This document shows, in pieces, positions 40,608-50,300 of a DNA stretch of 59,125 nt. A program made the position numbers and the translations under genes. Positions within the stretch are counted from its first letter, which is position 1, and each line of letters begins with the position of its first letter. The stretch covers positions 1 to 59,125 of the forward strand of contig CALLNU010000042.1 of NCBI GenBank assembly GCA_938005465.1, written 5' to 3'. Source of the stretch: an uncultured Collinsella sp. (lineage in GTDB: Bacteria > Actinomycetota > Coriobacteriia > Coriobacteriales > Coriobacteriaceae). The notes beneath the pieces were generated by a model. The model made no database searches. It was not told where the DNA came from and saw only the letters and a program-made list of their open reading frames with translations.

Positions 40608-42071
40608 CTAGCGCACTCCCTTCAAAGGTCCCTCAACGAGCCACGAGCCAGTGTCCTCCAGCAGCACCTCGCTGGGGTCGCAGCCTAGCTCGCGCGCCAG
40701 GATCGCCACCACGCGGCTCTGGCAAAAACCACTCTGGCACCGGCCCATGCCGGCACGGCAGCGGCGTTTGACGCCCTCGACCGAAACCGCGCCCGGGCGG
40801 CGCCGAATCGCGGCCACAATCTCGGCCTCGGGCACCGTCTCGCAGCGGCAGACAATCTGTCCCCACGCGGGCTCGGACTCGATTAGCTCCTCCTTGCGCG
40901 CCAGCGGTGCGCGGTCAAAGTCGTCCGGCGCTCGGCGAATTGGGTTCCAGTCTGCTCGCTCGTGCAGCTCCACGCCCGCCTCGCGCATCACAAGCTCCAT
41001 GCGCTCGGCAATGGCCGGCGCGCTCGCCACGCCCGGCGACTGAATGCCCGCCGCCTGGAAAAGCCCCGGCACCACGGTCGACTGCCCAATAAAGAAGTCG
41101 TTCGTTCCCTTAATGACCGGACGCCCGCCGGCAAATGCGCGCACCACGCGGCGCGTATCCAGATCGGGCACCAGCTTGCGCGCGCCGGTCAGCAGCGCGT
41201 TCACATCGCTCGCATAGGTCTGCGTGTCGCCCAGCTCGCGCACGGCAGCCGTGGCGGTGATCACGGTGTTGCCATGCACGGTGCCCGTCACGATAACGCC
41301 CTTCGATATCGGCGTCGGCACGGGGTAGAGCGGCATGAGTGTGCGCGGCTCCTTGTCCAGCACCACGATGTTGCCCTGACGCCAGACCATCTGGAACTCC
41401 TCGGCGCCCGCCATATGCGAGATGTCGGCGGCTCCGTTGCCTGCGGCGTTGATCAGGTAGCGGCAGCGCACATCGCCGGCAGGCGTCACCAGCGTAAAGC
41501 GGACAGCCCCGTCGGTAGCCTCGCCGCCAGCAACCACAATCGCTTCCACCGGTGCGGACCGCATAAACGTCACGCCGTTGGCCACGGCGTTCTCCAGCGC
41601 GGCGATGGCGACCTCAAACGGATCGACAAAACCGGTCGAGGGGCACCACAACGCGCACGTCGCCTTGGCACTTGCGCGCGGTTCCAGCTCTCGAATGCGA
41701 TCTGCCCCAATAATCGACAGCTCGGGCACGCCGTTCGTCAGGCCGTTCTGGCGCAGCTGCTCCAGATGCGCGCGGTCCTCGTCGTTAAAGCCCAATACCA
41801 TCGACCCGGTTCGGCAAAACATAAAACCCAGCTCCTGGGCCCAGGTGCCATACAGCTCGCAGCCACGGGCATTGACCTGTGCCTTTACCGTGCCCGGTAC
41901 CGGATCGTAGCCGGCGTGCACCAGGCCGCCGTTGGCCTTCGATGCGCCCAGCGCGATATCGTTGGCCGCCTCGACCACGCAAATGGACAGGTCATAGCGC
42001 GTGAGCTGCCGCGCGATGGCGCACCCGGTGATGCCCGCGCCCACAATCGCGATATCAAACGTTTCCGTCAC
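40608..42071 (-). CDS. GlpA-like FAD oxidoreductase with BFD-type [2Fe-2S] domain
   Basis: A 487-residue protein: an N-terminal DAO-fold flavoprotein (FAD motif IAIVGAGITGCAIARQL at about 7-23) fused to a C-terminal bacterioferredoxin-associated-ferredoxin-like domain with CRCETV and a later C-x4-C pair (CRAGMGRC) plus GFC. The fold is that of GlpA and related L-2-hydroxyglutarate or glycerol-3-phosphate dehydrogenases. Start is GTG at 42071 with GGGAGGC just upstream. A 15-bp palindrome lies 18 bp before the start. Glycerol-3-phosphate is a reasonable guess for the substrate, not proven. Confidence 0.85.
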   Translation of the reverse strand: MTETFDIAIVGAGITGCAIARQLTRYDLSICVVEAANDIALGASKANGGLVHAGYDPVPGTVKAQVNARGCELYGTWAQELGFMFCRTGSMVLGFNDEDRAHLEQLRQNGLTNGVPELSIIGADRIRELEPRASAKATCALWCPSTGFVDPFEVAIAALENAVANGVTFMRSAPVEAIVVAGGEATDGAVRFTLVTPAGDVRCRYLINAAGNGAADISHMAGAEEFQMVWRQGNIVVLDKEPRTLMPLYPVPTPISKGVIVTGTVHGNTVITATAAVRELGDTQTYASDVNALLTGARKLVPDLDTRRVVRAFAGGRPVIKGTNDFFIGQSTVVPGLFQAAGIQSPGVASAPAIAERMELVMREAGVELHERADWNPIRRAPDDFDRAPLARKEELIESEPAWGQIVCRCETVPEAEIVAAIRRRPGAVSVEGVKRRCRAGMGRCQSGFCQSRVVAILARELGCDPSEVLLEDTGSWLVEGPLKGVR

Positions 42072-42088
42072 AGTGCCTCCCAGACGAG

Positions 42089-42103
42089 TTGACAGGCTGT
42101 CAA
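42089..42103. promoter_or_regulatory. Palindromic operator candidate before the GlpA-like operon
   Basis: TTGACAGGCTGTCAA has perfect 7-bp arms around a central G and lies 18 bp upstream of the GTG start of the minus-strand operon. It could be a repressor site. No T-run follows. Confidence 0.4.
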
Positions 42104-42231
42104 TAAGACTATCCTACGGTCCGCACACCCCCAGTGCGGCGGCAATGCGGCGAACAGCCCCGCAGCACCCGCCAACGGCAGGCGAGGGGAGACCCAGCAG
42201 CGTCGTCTGTCGACAATTAAGGCAACCGTTC

Positions 42232-42769
42232 GTCTCAATCTGTAACAGTTAGACGAGGATTTGGGTCCCAGATGTTATAGATTGAGATTGAAGTCGGGGA
42301 GGGATTCTTCTGTCTCGATCTGTAACATCTGGGGTCCGTTTTGCTGAGTTATTGTTACAGATTGAGACATTCGGCCTGGACGTTTTCCTTTGTCTCGATC
42401 TGTAACAGTTAGCTGATGATTTGGGTTCTAGATGTTACAGTTCAAGACAAACCTTCCGGCGGATTTTGAATGTCTCGATCTGTAACAGTAAGAGGGGAAA
42501 TTTAGTCCTAGTTGTTACAGATTGAGACATTCGGCCTGGATGTTTTCCTTTGTCTCGATCTGTAACAGGAAGGGGAGATTTTGGGGCTCAGATGTTATAG
42601 ATTGAGATGTTTGGCTGACGGCTTACCCGTTTGTCTCGTTCTGTAACATCTGGAGCCGATTTTCATGAGTAGTTGTTATAGATTGAGACATTGGGTTCGG
42701 AGTTTTTTCTTCGACTCGATTTGTAACGTTTAGCCGAGATTTTGACTCGTAGATGTTACAGATTGAGAT
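42232..42769. repeat. Seven-unit palindrome array with 80-bp period
   Basis: Left arms, consensus GTCTCGATCTGTAACA, begin at 42232, 42312, 42392, 42472, 42552, 42633 and 42713. Right arms, consensus TGTTACAGATTGAGAC, begin 41 bp after each (42273, 42353, 42433, 42513, 42593, 42674, 42754). The period is 80 bp with one 81. Each unit has 16-bp complementary arms around a 25-nt loop, and units are joined by 23- to 24-nt spacers. Loops of units 1, 3, 5 and 7 resemble each other; those of 2 and 6 look closer to the opposite orientation. Spacers after units 2 and 4 are nearly identical. The array lies between divergent genes at 42071 and 42870 and has no coding capacity. Confidence 0.93.
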
Positions 42770-42869
42770 GTTTGTGTCCGCGCCAGCCCCGTACTCGGCC
42801 GTGGTCCCATATAAACAAACCCCGTGGTAAACTTGACCGAACTGTAAATATCCCGAAAGGTACACCTCA

Positions 42870-43301
42870 ATGTCCAAGTATATCTCCGAGCTCATGTCGC
42901 CGCAGCTTATGGGCGTCATCTATGCCTTCGTGGGCTTTATCATCGCTCTGTATGTGCTGTCGGTCGTCTATGTGTTCATCGACGCTCGCCGCCGCGGCGC
43001 CAGCTCCTACGTGGCATGGGGTATCATCGCCCTCATCCCGTTTGTGGGCCTCATTGCCTACCTGGTCCTGCGCCCGCACTCCTACGCGGCCGACCGCGAG
43101 GAGCAGGAGCTGGACATGGCCCTGCGCGAGCGCCAGCTTGCCCAGTACGGCACCTGCCCGCAGTGCGGCGCGCCCATCGAGAAGGACTTTGTCGTGTGCC
43201 CGGTTTGCGATACTCAGGTTCGTAACGTGTGCCCCAGCTGCCATCGCCCGCTCGATGCGCACTGGAAGGTCTGCCCCTACTGCCGAACTCGCATCCAGTA
43301 A
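42870..43301 (+). CDS. Small membrane protein with double zinc ribbon
   Basis: A 143-residue protein. Residues about 12-35 and 48-68 form two hydrophobic segments, with the pattern (VGFIIALYVLSVVYVFIDAR, IIALIPFVGLIAYLVLRP) of the phospholipase-D N-terminal-like (PLDc_N) module. The tail carries four CxxC pairs (CPQC, CPVC, CPSC, CPYC), i.e. two tandem zinc ribbons facing the cytoplasm. GAAAGG precedes ATG 42870. Function is unknown; it lies just downstream of the palindrome array, so its promoter is probably within or near the array. Confidence 0.75.
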   Translation: MSKYISELMSPQLMGVIYAFVGFIIALYVLSVVYVFIDARRRGASSYVAWGIIALIPFVGLIAYLVLRPHSYAADREEQELDMALRERQLAQYGTCPQCGAPIEKDFVVCPVCDTQVRNVCPSCHRPLDAHWKVCPYCRTRIQ

Positions 43302-43446
43302 CGCATCCATCGCCGGGCCGGCGGCAAGCCACGGGCACCGCGCATCCCGCGCAAGCGCCCCGCACCACGGGCACCGCGCGCCATACGAAAGGCAGACGCG
43401 CACCCCTCAGCCCCGCCTCCACACGATGAAGCATGCGTAAAAAATC

Positions 43447-43475
43447 GCCCGCCGTGCCATTAAGGTGCGGCGGGC
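43447..43475. terminator. Bidirectional-type hairpin before thrS
   Basis: GCCCGCCGTGCC (43447-43458) pairs with GGTGCGGCGGGC (43464-43475) using one G-T pair. An A-run precedes it on the + strand, so it would read as a terminator better on the - strand. On the + strand it may end the zinc-ribbon gene's transcript. Confidence 0.5.
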
Positions 43476-43477
43476 GC

Positions 43478-43505
43478 TTGTATACCAAGGTAACCTGCCT
43501 ATAAT
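43478..43505 (+). promoter_or_regulatory. Candidate thrS promoter
   Basis: TTGTAT (43478-43483), a 16-bp spacer and a perfect TATAAT (43500-43505) lie about 93 bp upstream of the thrS start. The -35 box is weak. No T-box riboswitch motif is seen in the leader. Confidence 0.45.
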
Positions 43506-43597
43506 GATGCAAGTCAAAAACGCCGCGCCCACCAAGCGCCACAGGCGCCGGGCGTCCGCACTTGTACACCAGGCATCCGAGAGGAGAAAACATACCC

Positions 43598-45361
<1,764 letters not shown>

Positions 45362-45386
45362 CACAAACTATACAAGAATTAACAAA

Positions 45387-45418
45387 GGCGATCGTCCTAT
45401 AGGACGGTCGCCTTTTTT
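45387..45418 (+). terminator. Intrinsic terminator of thrS
   Basis: GGCGATCGTCC (45387-45397) pairs with GGACGGTCGCC (45402-45412), one G-T pair, followed by TTTTTT. Confidence 0.92.
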
Positions 45419-45465
45419 GTTGTCTATAGAAGAAAAGCAGCTGGTTAGAGCGGCTTTTTTGTTGT

Positions 45466-45601
45466 GCAAAAAGGTACAGGTTTTTGTAGAGGCGTATGGA
45501 GATGCACCCATTCGCGGCGCATTTTGTGCAATCTGGGAAAACGCGAGCAGTTTGCTCGTATAATGAGCAACGTCGAAAGATACAAAAACCTGTACTTTTG
45601 C
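45466..45601. repeat. Long inverted repeat enclosing a promoter-like box before loaP
   Basis: The left arm at 45466-45488 and the right arm at 45581-45601 are complementary: 15 uninterrupted pairs (core ACAGGTTTTTGTA / TACAAAAACCTGT) extended by GCAAAA/TTTTGC after a 2-nt bulge. Between them lie 92 nt that include TATAAT at 45559-45564, itself inside the small palindrome TTGCTC-GTATAAT-GAGCAA. A segment with a promoter between inverted repeats upstream of a polysaccharide operon has the layout of an invertible phase-variable promoter. A plain leader hairpin is the alternative. Confidence 0.8.
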
Positions 45602-45633
45602 GACTGCGCCTAGCTGTGAGCGAGAAGCCTGTT

Positions 45634-45681
45634 CTTAACGCCCCTGCATCCGCGTGTGTCGCGGATGCAAGTTAAGGGGGC
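45634..45681 (+). promoter_or_regulatory. Leader hairpin overlapping the loaP ribosome-binding site
   Basis: TGCATCCGCG (45645-45654) pairs with CGCGGATGCA (45660-45669). Just outside, CTTAAC (45634-45639) can pair with GTTAAG (45671-45676), or CGCCCC (45639-45644) with GGGGCG (45676-45681), which contains the ribosome-binding G-run. These mutually exclusive pairings could control loaP translation. Confidence 0.5.
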
Positions 45682-45686
45682 GAGAG

Positions 45687-46277
45687 ATGGAACAGACAAT
45701 GCGGCGCCAAGAGCAGCTGCCCGGTGCCTTTAACGGCGCTATTACCAACAGCCAGCACGGCCGCGTCCGCTGGTATCTGGTCCACACCCCCCATGGAAAA
45801 GAGCGCGAGACCTGCGAAAAGGTCCGCCGCATTATCCCGCACGAGCTGATGCAGGACGCTTTTGTGATGCAAAAGGAGTTCTGGTTTAAGCGGGACGGCT
45901 CCTGGTCGCTCCAAACCAAACCTATGTACAAGGAATACTTCTTCGTCGCCACGCGCGATGCCGCCGTACTCGACAAGGCTTTGGCCCAGTTGAGCTTTGG
46001 CTGTCGCATTGCCGGCAGTAAGGAGCGGGCCTATGCGCCCATGCCGGACGATGCGCAGGACTGGTACCGCAGCGTGCTCGATGACAACGGCGTGGTGCGA
46101 AACAGCGTGGCGCGCATAGAAGACGGCGTGCTGCACATAGAGCAAGGCCCGCTGGTGGGGCAAGAGGCCCGCGTAAAGAAGATCGACCGTCATAAGCGCT
46201 GGTGCCTGGTAGACGTGGGCGAAGGCGACTCCGCTTTTAGGGAGCTGCTTCCGTTGGACGTACCCAGTAAGACGTAA
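45687..46277 (+). CDS. loaP: LoaP-type NusG paralog, processive antitermination factor
   Basis: A 196-residue NusG-family protein with an N-terminal NGN domain (about 26-130, WYLVHTPHGKERETCEKVRR followed by FVMQKEFWFK) and a C-terminal KOW domain (about 145-190, GPLVGQEARVKKIDRHKRW). Specialised paralogs of this kind at the head of polysaccharide or secondary-metabolite operons (LoaP) keep RNA polymerase going through long gene clusters. The housekeeping nusG normally sits with secE and ribosomal protein genes, which are absent here. ATG 45687 follows a GGGGG site. The 11-gene operon downstream is its probable target. Confidence 0.85.
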   Translation: MEQTMRRQEQLPGAFNGAITNSQHGRVRWYLVHTPHGKERETCEKVRRIIPHELMQDAFVMQKEFWFKRDGSWSLQTKPMYKEYFFVATRDAAVLDKALAQLSFGCRIAGSKERAYAPMPDDAQDWYRSVLDDNGVVRNSVARIEDGVLHIEQGPLVGQEARVKKIDRHKRWCLVDVGEGDSAFRELLPLDVPSKT

Positions 46278-46329
46278 GGGGGCGTTGCGCTGGCAATTCA
46301 TTCGCAATTTGAATTCATAGATTGGGGGA

Positions 46330-46345
46330 TCCCTGGGAACAGGGA
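46330..46345 (+). promoter_or_regulatory. GNRA-loop hairpin after loaP, candidate antitermination target
   Basis: TCCCTG (46330-46335), loop GGAA and CAGGGA (46340-46345) form a compact 6-bp stem with a GNRA-type tetraloop in the leader between loaP and the sugar transferase gene. LoaP-family factors act through an RNA hairpin in the leader of their operon; whether this is that site is inference. Confidence 0.5.
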
Positions 46346-46394
46346 CGTGGATTTGAACTTGACTGTTAAAGAGATAACTGAGAGTGGCGCATCC

Positions 46395-47060
46395 ATGGGG
46401 GAGACGCTGGCTATTCAGAAGACACAACCGAGCGGCACGCTGGCTTACCGCTTTTTAAAGAGGCTGTTCGATTTTGTTTTCAGTCTTTGCGTGAGCGTTG
46501 TTCTGGTAATTCCGCTCGCCGTTTTCTGTGTACTTATCTGTCTTGAATCGCCTGGCAACCCGTTATATGCGCAAAAACGCGTTGGCAAAGGTGGTAAGAC
46601 CATCAACATTCTTAAGCTTCGCAGCATGGTTGCCGATGCCGGTAACGTGAAGAAGTACCTGAATCCCGAGCAGCTACATCGGTGGGAAGTCGAGCGCAAG
46701 GTCGACGATGATCCTCGCATTACGAAAGTCGGCCAGTTCATTCGCAAGTGCTCTATCGACGAAGTTCCGCAGTTCCTGAACGTGCTGAACGGTGATCTTT
46801 CCGTCATCGGACCGCGCCCCATTACAAGAGACGAACTTGAGCAGCACTTTTCGGACGAGGAAAAGGCTGAGTTGCTTTCTGTCCAGCCCGGCATCACGGG
46901 TTTATGGCAGGCAACCGACCGCAATGCCGCGACGTTCGAGAGCGGTCTGCGTCAAAAAATTGAACTTCATTACGTGCACAACCGCTGCTTTCGCATGGAT
47001 TGGAAGTGCTTTACTGGCACTTTTGGCGCCATGTTTGGCAAGAAGAGGACGGGGCGTTAG
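46395..47060 (+). CDS. Priming sugar transferase (polyprenyl-P hexose-1-P transferase)
   Basis: A 221-residue membrane-anchored enzyme that starts the repeat unit by moving a sugar-1-phosphate from a UDP-sugar to undecaprenyl phosphate. A single hydrophobic segment (FDFVFSLCVSVVLVIPLAVF) near the N-terminus is followed by the conserved core with KLRSM, a basic/acidic pair in DDDPRITKVGQFIRK and DEVPQFLNVLNGDLSVIGPR. ATG 46395 is preferred; the frame extends upstream to a GTG at 46347 that lies against the leader hairpin. The size fits the minimal PglC-like/RfbP C-terminal catalytic unit. The sugar cannot be told. Confidence 0.88.
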   Translation: MGETLAIQKTQPSGTLAYRFLKRLFDFVFSLCVSVVLVIPLAVFCVLICLESPGNPLYAQKRVGKGGKTINILKLRSMVADAGNVKKYLNPEQLHRWEVERKVDDDPRITKVGQFIRKCSIDEVPQFLNVLNGDLSVIGPRPITRDELEQHFSDEEKAELLSVQPGITGLWQATDRNAATFESGLRQKIELHYVHNRCFRMDWKCFTGTFGAMFGKKRTGR

Positions 47061-48188
47061 ATGGCTAGTCCAATTCGTGTCGCACAGATAGTCGGAAAAA
47101 TGAATGGCGGCGGCGTTGAGGCCGTCGTTATGAATTACTATCGTCATATCGATCGCAGTAAAGTGCAGTTCGATTTCCTTGTTGATTCCGATTCGACTCT
47201 TGTGCCCCGCGAGGAGATTGAATCGCTCGGTGGCCGAGTCTTCGAGATTCCGCCCTATCAGCATGTAATTGAATACCAGCGAGAGCTCCACCGTCTTTTT
47301 AAACAAGAGGGCTGGAAGATCGTGCATAGCCACATCAACGCGCTTTCGGTCTTTCCGCTTCGTGCCGCGAAGAAGGCGGGCGTTCCTGTGCGTATCGCCC
47401 ATAGCCACTCTACGAGTGGTAAGGGTGAGTATGCCAAGAACGCCCTTAAGACTGTGCTGAAAACCCAGGCAAATCGATATCCCACGAATAAAGTTGCCTG
47501 TAGTGAGTTTGCTGGGAAATGGTTGTTTGGCCGCAAAACGTCATTTTCTGTTATGAATAACGCCATTGATATAAGCCAGTTTTCTCCTAATCCAGATAGT
47601 CGAATGCATGTTAGGAAACAGCTCGGCATTGCAGATGAGACCTTCCTTATTGGACACGTCGGAAGGTTTGTCGATCAGAAGAACCATGATTTTCTATTAG
47701 CTGTTTTTAGAGAGGTTCTTTCCCATGAGCCAAATTCAGTGCTCGCACTTGTGGGAAACGGGCCACTGCTGGAGCATGTTAAACAGATGTCAATTGATTT
47801 GGGCATATCGAATTCTGTCTTATTTCTAGGGATTAGATCCGATGTTGCAAGTTTATATCAAGCTTTTGATGTCTTTTGTCTTCCAAGCAAATATGAAGGA
47901 CTTCCCGTTGTTGGAGTTGAATGCCAAGCTAGTGGAACTCCAATCTTGGCATCGGATGCAATCACATCTGAAATCAAATTGACTTCCCTTATGGAGTTTG
48001 AGCGGTTGAGTTCTAGCCCTCAAAAATGGTGTGAGCATTTGATCTCCATGAAGAAGATAGACGCTGATCCAAATGATTCAGAGAGCTTGAAGGCTTTTGA
48101 TGTGTCTGCTGCTTCAAAACGTCTCGAGGATTATTACTCCCACTGTCTCAAAACGGTGTCGCCTAGTAAAGCGATTGCAGATAAATAA
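47061..48188 (+). CDS. Glycosyltransferase family 4
   Basis: A 375-residue GT-B fold enzyme. The N-terminal IVGKMNGGGVEAVVMNYYRH is typical of EpsF-like GT4, and the C-terminal EGLPVVGVE gives the E-x7-E donor-site motif. It should add a sugar to the lipid-linked repeat unit on the cytoplasmic face. It starts at the base after the sugar transferase stop. From its middle onward the base composition becomes AT-richer than the rest of the window. Confidence 0.87.
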   Translation: MASPIRVAQIVGKMNGGGVEAVVMNYYRHIDRSKVQFDFLVDSDSTLVPREEIESLGGRVFEIPPYQHVIEYQRELHRLFKQEGWKIVHSHINALSVFPLRAAKKAGVPVRIAHSHSTSGKGEYAKNALKTVLKTQANRYPTNKVACSEFAGKWLFGRKTSFSVMNNAIDISQFSPNPDSRMHVRKQLGIADETFLIGHVGRFVDQKNHDFLLAVFREVLSHEPNSVLALVGNGPLLEHVKQMSIDLGISNSVLFLGIRSDVASLYQAFDVFCLPSKYEGLPVVGVECQASGTPILASDAITSEIKLTSLMEFERLSSSPQKWCEHLISMKKIDADPNDSESLKAFDVSAASKRLEDYYSHCLKTVSPSKAIADK

Positions 48189-48210
48189 AGGTTTGGAGAA
48201 AACCAAAACT

Positions 48211-49200
48211 ATGAAATTGAGTTTTATTGTTCCTATTTATAACGTGGAGGATTACCTTCTCGATTGTTGTAAAAGTATCTTAAATCAGGTTGACAGTTCT
48301 TGTGAAATTCTTCTTGTGGATGACGGCTCGACTGATAGCTCTTCGCAAATTGCTGATGATATTGCACGCGAACATGATTGTGTAACTGTTATTCATAAGG
48401 AAAACGGTGGCTTAGCTTCTGCTCGAAATACAGGATTAGATGCTGCTTCAGGAGATTACGTTGCGTTTGTTGATTCGGACGATCTAATTTCTGAGAACTG
48501 CCTCCCCGCTATTCTCCATGAGCTTGAAGATACTAAGCCTGATATTTTGTTTCTTGATAGCTGCAAGCTATACCCTGATGGAACTAAAAAATCAATCGGC
48601 TATCATATTGAGCCCGTTTTCATTAATCAAAAAAGCAAGAGCGAAGTTCTTTACTACTTGTCTAGACTGCCTAAGTTTCCTGACAGCGCATGTATGAAAA
48701 TATATAGACGTGCTTTTTTGTTTAACTGTGGGCTTAGGTTTCCTGAGGACGGACGTGTCTCAGAGGACCTAAATTTCGTAATGAATAGTCTTCTTGACGC
48801 TGAGGCTTATTCTGCACTTGATTTGAATTATTACGAATATCGTCAAAATAGAGCGGGCTCTATCACTGATGCAGTTGGTCTCAAGCATTTTCAAGGCCTC
48901 CAGCAGTTTATCGAAGATGCTATTCCCGTTCTTTGTGACTCTGACTATAGGCCCAAGAATAATGATTGTGCTTGCTGTTTAAGCTTCGTTGCGTATGAGT
49001 ACTCAATTATGTTGTGGATGCTCAGTGCAATTCCGGGCTCAAAATTAGACGAAGCCGTCGCTTATTTAACGAACTATCGATGGCTTATGAATTATGCGGG
49101 TGGAAGAAGGGCCCAAATGACTCGTACTGCGTTGAGTCTTTTGGGGGTACGGAAAACATCTTCCCTGCTTAGCATTTATATGAAAGTGAGGCGAAACTAA
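48211..49200 (+). CDS. Glycosyltransferase family 2
   Basis: A 329-residue GT-A enzyme. FIVPIYNVEDYLLDCC and LLVDDGSTDSS (nucleotide-sugar site), then AFVDSDD, the DxD metal motif, mark the family. ATG 48211 was chosen over upstream in-frame codons inside the previous gene because the GT2 fold begins exactly there and GGAG lies 12 bp upstream. Overlaps the following gene by 1 bp. Donor and acceptor are unknown. Confidence 0.87.
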   Translation: MKLSFIVPIYNVEDYLLDCCKSILNQVDSSCEILLVDDGSTDSSSQIADDIAREHDCVTVIHKENGGLASARNTGLDAASGDYVAFVDSDDLISENCLPAILHELEDTKPDILFLDSCKLYPDGTKKSIGYHIEPVFINQKSKSEVLYYLSRLPKFPDSACMKIYRRAFLFNCGLRFPEDGRVSEDLNFVMNSLLDAEAYSALDLNYYEYRQNRAGSITDAVGLKHFQGLQQFIEDAIPVLCDSDYRPKNNDCACCLSFVAYEYSIMLWMLSAIPGSKLDEAVAYLTNYRWLMNYAGGRRAQMTRTALSLLGVRKTSSLLSIYMKVRRN

Positions 49201-50300
49201 TGAAAGCTGCTATTGTCACGCTTCATCGAGTTTACAACTACGGTTCTGTTTTGCAGGCATACGCAACCCAAAAGGTATTCGAAAAGCATGGCTGCGAGAC
49301 GAGCATTGTCGACTATATAACTGAGCAGCGAACGCTAAAACGTATCTTCTTCAAACCTCCTGCTGATCCTAGCATCAAAGGCGTTAAAAGGGTTGTCTAT
49401 CAAATTGCTAAAATTGGCTCGCTTGCACTTAAAGAACTCACTTTCGGCTCATTTGTAAAGAAGACAATGCGGCTTACAAAGCGATACGTGACCGCCGACG
49501 ATTTAGCTGTAGATCCTCCCCGCGCCGATGTCTATGTGAGCGGAAGCGATCAGGTTTGGAATAGTAAATATAATGAGGGGATTGACAGGGGCTTTTTCCT
49601 GGATTTTGTTCCTTCGGGTCGAAAGAAAATTTCTTTTGCGTCTAGTTTCGGCAAATCTGCACTCGACGAGTGGGAAAAAGAGCAGACGCGTTTCTATTTG
49701 AGTCAGTACGCTGCCATTTCTGTTCGTGAGGATTCTGCTGTAGAAATAGTGGAGGACCTTGGTGTGCAGGGCGCTGTGCAGGTCATTGATCCAACACTGC
49801 AGCTTACTAAATCGGAGTGGCAACCACTTGCGTCTCCTCGTTTGGTTAAGGAGCCCTACTTGGCTCTTATGCTTCTTTACAATGAAGACAATGGTGCGAC
49901 GGAAATTGCTCGTCAAATTGCCGACGAGAGGGGCTTGAAGCTCGTTAAGATTTCATGGGAAATGAAAAAGCCCGAGGCTGTTGATAAGTTGTTTACGCAT
50001 AGGTCCCCAGCAGATTTTCTATCCTTGTTTTCCAATGCCGATTTTGTTGTGACCAACTCGTTCCATGGACTTGCATTTTCTCTGATTTTTGAACGCCAGT
50101 TTTTGGTTGTTCCTAGAAATGAGTTTAACTCCAGAATTGATTCGCTTCTCAGCCTAGTTGGTTTGTCGGATCGACTTGTAAAAAAGCCTTTAGACTCTGA
50201 TCAATCTTTGCCTGTCATTGATTACTCGCATGTAAACAAGGCGCTTAATGCTGCGCGCCTTGATGCGGATAGATATATCGACGAGGCGTTGGGTGAATAA
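49200..50300 (+). CDS. Polysaccharide pyruvyl transferase family protein
   Basis: A 366-residue protein of the PS_pyruv_trans family, which adds ketal-linked pyruvate from PEP to sugars. N-terminal TLHRVYNYGSVLQAYATQKV, the middle VSGSDQVWN followed by SFASSFGKSAL, and VTNSFHGLAFSLIF near residue 285 are characteristic. A second member lies at 53589. The gene abuts the neighbouring glycosyltransferase genes, so it probably decorates the polysaccharide made here. Some family members may have other transferase roles. Confidence 0.85.
   Translation: MKAAIVTLHRVYNYGSVLQAYATQKVFEKHGCETSIVDYITEQRTLKRIFFKPPADPSIKGVKRVVYQIAKIGSLALKELTFGSFVKKTMRLTKRYVTADDLAVDPPRADVYVSGSDQVWNSKYNEGIDRGFFLDFVPSGRKKISFASSFGKSALDEWEKEQTRFYLSQYAAISVREDSAVEIVEDLGVQGAVQVIDPTLQLTKSEWQPLASPRLVKEPYLALMLLYNEDNGATEIARQIADERGLKLVKISWEMKKPEAVDKLFTHRSPADFLSLFSNADFVVTNSFHGLAFSLIFERQFLVVPRNEFNSRIDSLLSLVGLSDRLVKKPLDSDQSLPVIDYSHVNKALNAARLDADRYIDEALGE

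Noticed and set aside
42232..42769. CRISPR array
   Set aside because: Arms are only 16 bp and alternate in direction, spacers are 23-25 nt with two nearly identical, and no cas genes are in the window.
43329..43379. Direct repeat CCACGGGCACCGCGC, two copies (43329-43343, 43365-43379)
   Set aside because: A short GC-rich duplication without further copies or structure; likely chance or simple slippage.
45687..46277. Housekeeping nusG
   Set aside because: There is no secE or ribosomal-protein context, and the gene heads a polysaccharide operon as LoaP paralogs do.
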